Assembly (NCBI GenBank): GCA_947629355.1
Contig: CANRDJ010000006.1
Span: 1 to 48,182 of the forward strand
Length of the DNA stretch: 48,182 nucleotides
DNA from: an uncultured Clostridia bacterium
Lineage (GTDB): Bacteria; Bacillota; Clostridia; TANB77; CAG-508
Direction of reading: 5' to 3'
The notes under the pieces are model-generated. The model was not told the DNA's origin and made no database searches. It worked only from the letters and a program-made list of their open reading frames with translations. Both the position numbers and the translations under genes were made by a program. This document shows, piece after piece, positions 40,095 to 48,182 of this stretch (within the stretch, counting starts at the first letter, position 1; the number at the start of each line of letters is the position of its first letter).

Positions 40095-40724
40095 ATGTAT
40101 AAAAGTGAAATATATATAGCAGATAATTATAAATTATCAGATTATTTAGGTCTTACTCTTACAATGCAAAGTTCAAAGCAAGAATGGGAAAAAGCAATAA
40201 ATATATTTATTGATAGATTACAAGGAAGATATTTTGATGCAATTAATATATTATCTAATGATATGAATAAATATGCATTTTCTATTATAACAATACAATG
40301 TTTACTTATTGATACATTAGTTAAATTTCGATATGGTCCTACAAAATCAAAAAGAGGAACATTAAGTTATAATTTTGAAAATAAAAATCAATTTACTAAG
40401 TTTTTAAAAAATGAATTTCCACAGGATTTTAATAATAAAACAGCACCGAAATTTTATGAAGATATTAGGTGTGGTATAGTACATTTTGGAACTACTAAAA
40501 AAAATAGTAGGTTAACATGTGATTCAAATTGTATTATAACTGAAATAGAAGATGAGAATATTAGTGTTGATATTAATATTTTGGAAAAAAGATTAGAACA
40601 ATATTTTCAGCAATACATCAAAGAAATAAAGCAAAGTGATAATTTACAATTAAGAGAAAATTTTATTATAGCAATGAATTATATATGCAGTATCTATCTA
40701 AAGAATGAAAAATGGGAAATATAA
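40095..40724 (+). CDS. Putative HEPN-like protein partnered with the helicase
   Basis: Helical; YEDIRCGIVHFGTT contains an R-x4-H pattern seen in HEPN RNases; 20 nt downstream of the helicase stop. Confidence 0.35.
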   Translation: MYKSEIYIADNYKLSDYLGLTLTMQSSKQEWEKAINIFIDRLQGRYFDAINILSNDMNKYAFSIITIQCLLIDTLVKFRYGPTKSKRGTLSYNFENKNQFTKFLKNEFPQDFNNKTAPKFYEDIRCGIVHFGTTKKNSRLTCDSNCIITEIEDENISVDINILEKRLEQYFQQYIKEIKQSDNLQLRENFIIAMNYICSIYLKNEKWEI

Positions 40725-40809
40725 TACAGTTCATTTAGTGTATTAGATTCTACTAAATAAAATAATTTTACAGCCAATAACCCTTAATTTTTTTAATTGA
40801 CAACATCAT

Positions 40810-41232
40810 GGAACAGAAGAACTTGCTCACTTAGAAATGGTTGGAACAATAGTTCACCAATTAACAGATGGAGTAGATGCTCAAGAATTAGAAAAGGCAG
40901 GATTAGGAGCATATTATACAGATCATGGTGTAGGAGTATATCCTCAAGCAGCAGCAGGATGGCCATGGAATGCAGCAACTATAGCTGTAAAAGGTGATCC
41001 AATTGCAGATTTACAAGAAGACTTAGCTGCAGAACAAAAGGCTAGAGCAACTTATGAAAAATTAATAGATTTATGCAAGGATGACCAAGATGTTATTGAC
41101 CCACTTCGTTTCTTAAGAGAAAGAGAAGTAGTCCACTTCCAAAGATTCGGAGAAGCATTACGTGGAGTACAAGATAAACTTGCAGAGAAGAAATTTTATA
41201 TGAATAATAACAATGATATGAAATGTAGATAA
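40810..41232 (+). pseudogene. cotJC: 5'-truncated second cotJC copy
   Basis: Starts at GGAACAGAAGAACTTGCTCAC, identical by eye to 25514-25632, then homologous to 33893-34195 with a few SNPs. Confidence 0.88.
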
Positions 41233-41338
41233 AGAAAAAGTCCCATTGGGACTTTTTCTAACATTATAAGATAAAAAATGAAGTTGCAATTATTTTTAAA
41301 TAGAAATATAATATATAAAATTAAAAGTAGGTGTTAAT

Positions 41339-41711
41339 ATGGTATTAATAGGAAAAGTGAAAAGTGGACTTCGGAGAAGCAAGTTATTGGATGAAAAAGG
41401 CAGAAAGTGCGTTTAAGAAAAAAACAGGCTTAAAATTATTTCATGGAACACTGAACATTGAATTAGAAGATGAATATGTATTAAGTGGAAACTTAGAAGT
41501 ACTACATAAAGAAGAATATGGAGGAATTCAAGAGGTATATATTAAAGAGTGCGAAGTGTTAGGAAATAAATCATATATATTAAGAACAAGTAAAAACATG
41601 ACAAATAATGGAGATCATCCATTAAATATACTAGAGATAATTTCAGACATAAATTTTAGAGAAAAATACAAACTTAAAGATGGAGATAAAATTCAAATTT
41701 CAATTAAATAA
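41339..41711 (+). CDS. Archaeal-type (DUF120/RibK-like, CTP-dependent) riboflavin kinase homologue, requiring a +1 frameshift at CGG 41372-41374
   Basis: MVLIGKVKSGL(C)GEASYWMKKAESAFKKKTGLKLFHGTLNIELE...LEIISDINFREKYKLKDGDKIQISIK; SGLGEGxY...GTLN and LREKxxLKDGD motifs. Confidence 0.8.
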
Positions 41712-41746
41712 ATTGTTGTTTGTAGAGATAAATTTATTTTCAAATC

Positions 41747-41815
41747 TGTAGGGGCAGATTCCATATCTGCCCGAAATTTATCTGTTTTCGGGCGGAAATT
41801 GATTCCGCCCCTACA
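41747..41815. repeat. Intergenic palindromic GC-rich repeat (MITE/REP-like)
   Basis: TGTAGGGGC...GCCCCTACA terminal inverted repeats with nested hairpins (GGGCAGAttccaTATCTGCCC; GGGCGGAAattgaTTCCGCCC). Confidence 0.8.
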
Positions 41816-41930
41816 ACATTTGCAACAAATTTAATTTTATAAATTACAATTTATTTGCTTTTTAGTTCTAAATTTTTTTTATTAGCATATATATATTAAA
41901 AGGACAAGTTACAAATAAGGAGAAAAATAT

Positions 41931-42879
41931 ATGCTAATTTCTAATCTTCTTACATATTTTCCAGAAGAAATTTATAAAATTATAGGAGATTACTTTAAAG
42001 AGGATACAGAAGAAAAAAACAAGACAATAGAAGAAATACGTTTAAGAGCGGACAAACCTTTAATATTAAAATTTAATAAAAAAGAAACAGTATTCAAAAT
42101 AATTGTGACTCAAGAAATGATTTTACAAACTTTGCAGAGGGTTTGCAATAATTCTATATATTCATTCCAAAACCAAATTAGAGAAGGGTTTATTACTGTA
42201 AAAGGTGGGCATAGAATAGGAATTACTGGTAATTGTGTAATAGAAAATAATCGAGTGTCTAATATTAATTACATATCTAGTCTTAATTTTAGAATAGCAA
42301 AAGAAATAAAAGGATGTAGCAATAAACTTTTGAAATTTGTATTAGATTTAGAAAATAATAATATTTATACTACACTCATTGTATCTCCTCCTGGAGTACG
42401 GAAAAACAACAATTTTACGAGATTTAATCCGAAAAATTAGTACAGGCATAGAGAAATTAAATTTTCATGGAATAAATGTTGGACTAGTTGATGAAAGAGG
42501 AGAACTTGCTGCTATGTACAAAGGGATACCTCAAAATGATATAGGGCTAAGAACAGATGTGCTCGATAATATACCAAAATCTATAGGAATGAAAATGCTT
42601 ATAAGATCTATGTCACCAAAAGTTATATCAGCAGATGAAATAGGTAATGAAAATGAAATAGAAGCTATAAATTATTCAATATGTTCAGGGATTAAAGGGA
42701 TATTTACTGCACATGGAGCAAGCTTAGAAGAAATATCAATAAATCCTACTTTAAAAACATTGTTAAATTTGCATGTTTTTGAAAGAATAATTTTCCTAAC
42801 TGATAAAAAAAGGAAAGCAGAGATTAAAACTGTTTATAATTTAAACAGAAAAACATCAGAATATTCAATTATGGAGTGA
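41931..42879 (+). CDS. spoIIIAA: Stage III sporulation protein AA, requiring a +1 frameshift at CGG 42399-42401
   Basis: SPPGV(C)GKTTILRDLIRKIS Walker A restored by skipping C42399; EIRLRADKPL, VDERGELAA, SADEIG. Confidence 0.93.
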
Positions 42880-42883
42880 TTTT

Positions 42884-43393
42884 ATGCTAATAATCAAAAT
42901 TATAATTTATTCGTTTATATTTTTATCATGCTCATTAATTGGAATACTAATTTCCAGAAAATATGTAAATAGAGTAAATGAATTAAAAGAATTTAAGAAT
43001 GCATTAAATATATTTAAAACTAAAATAAGATATACATATGAACCATTACCAGAAATATTTTCAGAAATATCAGAAACTGTTAATCCAAATATATCAACGG
43101 TATTTAAAAAAGCAGCAGAAAAAATGAAGGTTTGTGCAGCAGGAGAAGCATGGGATATGGCTTTAAAAATAGAAGATTTAAACATTGATGATGAAGATAG
43201 AAATGTATTAAAAAATCTCAGTAAATTACTTGGAAAAACAGATATAGAAGGACAACTTAATCAAATAGAAATGACATCAGATTTTTTAGATAAACAAATT
43301 AGAAAAGCTGAAATTCAGAAGGATAAAAGTGAAAAAATGTATAGAACACTTGGGATGATAATGGGAATGGTAATAGTAATTATACTTGTTTAA
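42884..43393 (+). CDS. spoIIIAB: Stage III sporulation protein AB
   Basis: Operon position; RVNELKEFKNALNIFKTKIRYTYEPLPEIF. Confidence 0.9.
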   Translation: MLIIKIIIYSFIFLSCSLIGILISRKYVNRVNELKEFKNALNIFKTKIRYTYEPLPEIFSEISETVNPNISTVFKKAAEKMKVCAAGEAWDMALKIEDLNIDDEDRNVLKNLSKLLGKTDIEGQLNQIEMTSDFLDKQIRKAEIQKDKSEKMYRTLGMIMGMVIVIILV

Positions 43394-43404
43394 AGGAGAT
43401 ACAT

Positions 43405-43599
43405 ATGAATATAGATTTATTATTTAAAATAGCTGCAATAGGAATATTAGTTGCAGTTTTGCATCAGGTATTAGTAAGAGCTGGAAGAGAGGATCAAGCA
43501 ATGATGACAACATTAGCAGGTTTAGTAATTGTACTTACAATGGTTATAAAAGAAATAAGTACATTGTTTAATACAGTAAGAACTATATTTGGATTATAA
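43405..43599 (+). CDS. spoIIIAC: Stage III sporulation protein AC
   Basis: LLFKIAAIGILVAVLHQVLVRAGREDQAMMTTLAGLVIVL. Confidence 0.93.
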   Translation: MNIDLLFKIAAIGILVAVLHQVLVRAGREDQAMMTTLAGLVIVLTMVIKEISTLFNTVRTIFGL

Positions 43600-43640
43600 A
43601 TTATAATTTGAATTTTTATAGATGTAAGGGTGGACAATTT

Positions 43641-44027
43641 GTGGAAATAGTAAAAATAATAGGTGTAGGGATAATAGCACTTATAATAATTATTATATTA
43701 AAACAGTACAAGCCTGAATTTACAATATATGTTTCAATAATAGCAGGAGTAATTATTCTTATGATGGTTATGGATCAGTTTAATGCAGTAATTAACCTCC
43801 TGACAAGCCTTACGAATAAAACTGGAACAGGAAGTACATTTTTAAAAATACTTTTAAAAATTACTGGTATTGCAATACTTACTGAATTTGCAGTAAGCAT
43901 TTGCAAAGATTCAGGAGAAAGTGCTATTGCTAGTAAAATAGATTTAGCTGGAAAAATAATAATTATAAGCATATCAATTCCAATAATTACAGCATTGTTA
44001 GAATTAATTATAAATATATTACCATAA
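43641..44027 (+). CDS. spoIIIAD: Stage III sporulation protein AD
   Basis: Likely GTG start at 43641 (VEIVKIIGVGIIALIIIIILKQYKPEF...). Confidence 0.9.
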   Translation: MEIVKIIGVGIIALIIIIILKQYKPEFTIYVSIIAGVIILMMVMDQFNAVINLLTSLTNKTGTGSTFLKILLKITGIAILTEFAVSICKDSGESAIASKIDLAGKIIIISISIPIITALLELIINILP

Positions 44028-44047
44028 TAATTTATTAGGGAGAATAA

Positions 44048-45195
44048 ATGATAAAGAAAATTACAATTTTGCTTATTCTAATATATTTAATTATATTTCC
44101 TAAATCATATGCAACTGATGAAATAATTTCGTCACAAATGGATTCATTAAATTTATCCTCGTTTATAGATGAGGGGGAAAAATATACAGAACATGTATTT
44201 CCTGATATAAATTTAAATGACTTTTTAAATTCCGCGATTAAAGGTAAAGTTGATAATAAAAGTATATATAAGGGCCTTTTATCGATATTTGGTGATGAAG
44301 TGGTATCATCTATATCTCTTTTAGGAAGTATTTTAATAATTATAATAATACATAGTTTATTAAAGAATTTTACAGAAAATCTAAACAATAGTGAAGGAAT
44401 AGGTCAAATAGCATATTATGTAGAATATATTTTAATTGTTACATTAATAATGGCTAACTTTTCAAACATAATAAATATGATAAAAGAATCTATTGCAAAT
44501 TTAGTTGGCTTTGTAAATTGTTTAGTTCCGATCTTACTTGCTTTAATGTATGCTACTCGGAAGTGTTGCATCAGTTACTTTAATACAACCACTAATAATA
44601 TTTGCAGTTGTATTTATAGCAAATGGAATAACACTATTTGTTTTACCGATTTCTTTAATTGCTACTGCATTAGGAATAATATCAAATTTATCAGAAAAAG
44701 TTCAAATAGGAAAATTATCTAAATTTTTAAAATCAAGTATAACTTGGCTTTTAGGAGTGGTAATAACTATATTTATAAGCATATTATCACTAGAAGGAAG
44801 CCTAACTAGTAATGTAGATCGGTCTTGCAGCAAAAGGAATAAAAGCAGCGACATCCAATTTTATACCAGTAGTAGGTAAAGCATTAGGTGAATCAGTAGA
44901 TATGGTAATTGGTTCTACTTCTATATTGAAAAATTCTATTGGAATTGTAGGTATGTTTGTAGTGATTGGAATATGTGCTATACCAATAATTAAATTAACA
45001 ATACTAACTATTACATATCATTTTGCATCTGCAATATGTGAGCCATTAGCAGATAAGAAAATAGTATCGTTATTAGATCAAATGGGTGGAACCTTCAAAG
45101 TTCTTCTAGGAATTATGTTTTTTGTAGCAGTACTCCTAATTGTTGGACTAGCTATGTGTATAAAGATATCCAATAATGGAATGATGTATAGGTAG
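44048..45195 (+). CDS. spoIIIAE: Stage III sporulation protein AE, requiring two +1 frameshifts at CGG 44558-44560 and 44820-44822
   Basis: LMYAT(C)GSVASVTLIQPLIIF and LTSNVD(C)GLAAKGIKAATSNFIPVVGKALGESVDMV; three ORF pieces join into one protein ending at 45195. Confidence 0.93.
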
Positions 45196-45203
45196 GTGAA
45201 AAA

Positions 45204-45842
45204 TTGATTAGTTTCATAAATTCATGGGCTCAAGGAATAATATTAGCAGTAATAATTGCAACAATAATTGAAATTATTTTACCTGAAGGAAACAACAAAA
45301 AATATGTAAAGACAATTATAGGAATTTATATTATGTTCGTTGTGATGTATCCATTAATATCTAGAATATCAAATAAAAATATAAGTATAAAAAATATTAT
45401 AGGAAATACAACAAGTAAAATGAAAGAATTTGAAACAAATAATAATATAACAATAGAAACCAACGACTATATAGAAAAAACATACAAGCAAAAACTAGAA
45501 GAGGATTTAAATAATAGACTAGGAGAAAAAGGATATGCTATTAATTCATTAGATATTGATGTAGAGATAGAAAATGAAGAAACATATGGACAAATAAATA
45601 GTATATTTATGCAAATATCAAAAACACAGAAATTAGAAGGTAATAAAGTAAATAAAAAAAATGCTTCTAATAATTCAGTTAATCAAATAGAAAAAGTAGA
45701 AGTAAATATTTCAAATAGCAATACAAATAAAAGATATGATATGAATCAGGAAAATATTTCTAAGGAAGATATAGATAATTTGAAATATTATTTAAATACA
45801 ACATATATGATTGAAAAAGAAAAAATACATATTAATGAGTAG
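45204..45842 (+). CDS. spoIIIAF: Stage III sporulation protein AF
   Basis: Operon position; FINSWAQGIILAVIIATIIEIILPEGNNKKYVKTIIGIYIMFVVMYPLI. Confidence 0.9.
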   Translation: MISFINSWAQGIILAVIIATIIEIILPEGNNKKYVKTIIGIYIMFVVMYPLISRISNKNISIKNIIGNTTSKMKEFETNNNITIETNDYIEKTYKQKLEEDLNNRLGEKGYAINSLDIDVEIENEETYGQINSIFMQISKTQKLEGNKVNKKNASNNSVNQIEKVEVNISNSNTNKRYDMNQENISKEDIDNLKYYLNTTYMIEKEKIHINE

Positions 45843-45853
45843 GTGATATAAAG

Positions 45854-46486
45854 ATGTTTAAAGATAAATTTAGAATTTTTAAATCTAAATTCATAAAAAA
45901 ATCAGAAGGAAATAATAAAAGAAAAATAGAAAATTTAGTAGTCTTTTTAATTCTTTTAATAATTACAGTAGTTGCAATAAATACAATATGGGGAGATAAA
46001 AAGCAAGACATAAACCAAGACGATAACAATAGTTCATATAAAGAATTAGCCCAATCTGTAGATAATAATATTAATAGTAATAATCAGGAATTAAGTGAAT
46101 ATAATTTAGAGCAAAGCTTAGAGGACATACTATCTAAAATTTCGGGAGTTGGAAAAGTAGAAGTATTAGTTACATATTCAGAAACCAGCGAAGTTGTTGC
46201 AATGTACAATGAAAAATATACTGCAAGTAATACAGAGGAAACAGATACAAATGGAGGTGTAAGGAAAATTGAAGAAACAGATACGAATAAAGAAATAATA
46301 TTTAAGGATGATAATGGAGAGAAAACTCCTATTACTCAAAAAGTAGTAATGCCTAAAATAGAAGGGGCTATTATTACAGCAGAGGGAGCTGGAAATATTA
46401 ATATAAAGACAAATATAATTCAGGCAGTTTCTGCTGCAACGGGTTTGTCTGCATATAGGATTCAAGTATTCGAGATGCAGTCTTAA
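45854..46486 (+). CDS. spoIIIAG: Stage III sporulation protein AG
   Basis: LEDILSKISGVGKVEVLVTY; EGAIITAEGAGNINIKTNIIQAVSAATGLSAYRIQVF. Confidence 0.92.
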   Translation: MFKDKFRIFKSKFIKKSEGNNKRKIENLVVFLILLIITVVAINTIWGDKKQDINQDDNNSSYKELAQSVDNNINSNNQELSEYNLEQSLEDILSKISGVGKVEVLVTYSETSEVVAMYNEKYTASNTEETDTNGGVRKIEETDTNKEIIFKDDNGEKTPITQKVVMPKIEGAIITAEGAGNINIKTNIIQAVSAATGLSAYRIQVFEMQS

Positions 46487-46509
46487 TAAGTAAAGAGAGG
46501 TATTTAAAT

Positions 46510-47202
46510 ATGAAAGTTTTAAAGAGAAATCAATTAATTATTTTAGTAGTTTCATTAATGTTAATAACTGCAGGATATTTAAATTTTACTTCTAATCAAA
46601 AAAATGTTCAAGCAAGTACAATTGCTGATAGAGATGATACAAATATTGGAGATGCACAGCTTGTAAGTACATCACCAAATGACAATGAGAACAGTATGAT
46701 AGAAAATCTTGTAACTGAACAAACGGATTCAAATGGAACAAATGGAACAGAAAATGAATTTAGTCAAAACGAAATAGAAAATAAATTAGTTGAAAATGAA
46801 ACACCAACCAGTAGTATAGCAGATAATGGAGAAAATAATAATGAAAATGAGTCAGAAGATTATTATTTTACAACTTCGAAATTAGAAAGGAATACAATGT
46901 ATTCAGAACTTTTAGAAACATACCAAGAAATGTATAACAATTCAAATGCCACAGCTGATCAAAAATCAGAAGCTTTAGAAAAAATAAATAATATTAACAA
47001 CACAAAGAATGCTATAATGATTGCAGAAAATTTAATAATGGCAAAAGATTTTGAAGATGCAGTTATATTTGTAAATGAGGAAAGCGTTAGTGTAATCATA
47101 AAGTCTGAGGAATTAAAAGATGAAGAAGTAGCACAGATACAAAATATAGTAGCAAGGGAGCTTAAAGTAGGAGCAGAAAAAATACATATCAGTAATAAAT
47201 AA
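46510..47202 (+). CDS. spoIIIAH: Stage III sporulation protein AH
   Basis: Operon position; C-term DFEDAVIFVNEESVSVIIKSEELKDEEVAQIQNIVARE. Confidence 0.9.
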   Translation: MKVLKRNQLIILVVSLMLITAGYLNFTSNQKNVQASTIADRDDTNIGDAQLVSTSPNDNENSMIENLVTEQTDSNGTNGTENEFSQNEIENKLVENETPTSSIADNGENNNENESEDYYFTTSKLERNTMYSELLETYQEMYNNSNATADQKSEALEKINNINNTKNAIMIAENLIMAKDFEDAVIFVNEESVSVIIKSEELKDEEVAQIQNIVARELKVGAEKIHISNK

Positions 47203-47239
47203 ATCTAAAAGCAATAACAATTAATTGTTAATTATATAA

Positions 47240-47276
47240 AACTATGTAGAAAATTTAGTCTACATAGTTTTTTTGT
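47240..47276 (+). terminator. Terminator of the spoIIIA operon
   Basis: AACTATGTAGAaaatttagTCTACATAGTTTTTTT. Confidence 0.8.
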
Positions 47277-47344
47277 AGCTAAATTTTATTAAATTCATAT
47301 AATATTTTAGGATTATATTAGTTATATAGAGGAGAGTTAATCAA

Positions 47345-47858
47345 ATGAGACAACTGTATTTAGATGCTAAAAATATTATGAGAAAAGATCCAGCAGCAAG
47401 GAACATATTGGAAGTAATTATTTTATATCAAGGCTTTCATATAATTGTGTTCCACAGAATAGTACATTTTTTATATATGCATAAAATGTTTTTTTTAGCC
47501 AGATTTATATCTCAAATAGGCAGATTTTTTACAGGAATAGAAATACATCCAGGAGCAAAAATTGGAAAGAGATTATTCATAGACCATGGAATGGGAATAG
47601 TAATTGGAGAAACTGCAGAGGTTGGAAATGATTGTACAATATATCATCAAGTAACGCTAGGACGGTACTGGTAAAGATAAAAACAAAAGACATCCTACAG
47701 TAGGAAACAATGTAATGATAGGAGCAGGTGCTAAAATATTAGGACCTATTACAATAGGCAATAATGTAAAAATAGGAGCAGGCGCAGTAGTTTTGCACAG
47801 TGTAGAAAGTAATACCACAGTTGTTGGAGTACCAAGTAATAGAGTTATAAAAAAATAA
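47345..47858 (+). CDS. cysE: Serine O-acetyltransferase, requiring a +1 frameshift at CGG 47663-47665
   Basis: [40 protein letters not shown](C)[44 protein letters not shown]; ends TAA 47858. Confidence 0.93.
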
Positions 47859-47954
47859 TAATAAAATATTGACGATGAGAAAAACTAAAATTATAATGTG
47901 AATATAAATATGTAATTACTAATAGACATAAACAAAAGAAAGCGAGGAAAACAA

Positions 47955-48182
47955 ATGCAAAAAGACGAAAAAGCCATTACCCTAATAGCTTTAATAATTA
48001 CAATAATAGTAATGCTAATACTAGTAGGAGTAACATTAAATGTAGCAATACAAGGTGGACTGTTTGCAAATGCAAGAAAAGCAGTAACAGATACACAGTA
48101 TCACTCAGACAGAGAAATGTTACTTTCATCAGTAATAGGAGCAATGAACAATAATGCAGAAGTAGATTTTAATAAACTAGAT
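47955..48182 (+). CDS. Type IV pilin/pseudopilin-like protein (partial at window end)
   Basis: MQKDEKAITLIALIITIIVMLILVGVTLNVAIQGGLFANARKAV: N-terminal hydrophobic pilin-like helix. Confidence 0.65.
   Translation, partial: MQKDEKAITLIALIITIIVMLILVGVTLNVAIQGGLFANARKAVTDTQYHSDREMLLSSVIGAMNNNAEVDFNKLD

Noticed and set aside
40797-40997. 66-aa plus-strand ORF overlapping cotJC copy C
   Set aside because: Out-of-frame translation of cotJC sequence; Arg/Ser-rich artefact.
42877-42886. Possible spoIIIAA-spoIIIAB fusion by +1 shift at TGA
   Set aside because: Frame matches SpoIIIAB, but SpoIIIAA ends at its normal position and SpoIIIAB has its own ATG; a one-in-three coincidence.
23974-47665. Sequencing or assembly indel error as the explanation for the six CGG frameshifts
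   Set aside because: Not fully excluded without reads, but disfavoured: errors normally hit homopolymers, and the many A/T runs in intact genes here are unaffected; all six insertions are a C exactly at a codon boundary before an in-frame Gly codon.
23974-47665. Classical slippery-site frameshifting by P-site tRNA re-pairing
   Set aside because: Preceding codons TCT, CTT, GTA, ACT, GAT, GGA mostly cannot re-pair in +1, and no shared heptamer or upstream Shine-Dalgarno-like element is visible.

Overview
AT-rich Clostridia-type (spore-former) chromosome segment. From left to right it carries: a histidine-phosphatase/GDPD/HIT-like fusion; a complete His-Xaa-Ser (HxsA-D-C-B) radical-SAM peptide-maturation locus with an embedded A24 prepilin-peptidase-like gene; ispF-ispE-ispD-dxr; a sigma-factor fusion; a protein with fourteen 30-aa repeats; coaW; glgP; a sortase and an IPQTG substrate; pyk; cotJA-cotJB-cotJC; a mobilizable serine-integrase element and accretion island inside cotJC; an archaeal-type (DUF120/RibK-like) riboflavin-kinase-like gene; the full spoIIIAA-AH operon; cysE; and the start of a pilin-like gene. 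The most striking observation is that five conserved genes (pyk, the ribK-like gene, spoIIIAA, spoIIIAE, cysE) are interrupted by +1 frameshifts at six sites, with two sites in spoIIIAE. At every site the zero-frame codon is CGG, and skipping the C (or reading CGGN as one four-base codon) restores the frame and puts a glycine exactly where a glycine is expected. By eye, CGG is otherwise almost absent as an in-frame codon: two in the sigma-factor gene and one in a mobile-element gene. It is common out of frame. This suggests a +1 recoding rule in which CGGN is read as Gly, or the C is skipped at CGG. The second notable observation is that an ~8.27 kb integrative mobilizable element splits cotJC so precisely that excision regenerates a 199-codon ORF. 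A third, 5'-truncated cotJC copy bounds a ~15.3 kb island.
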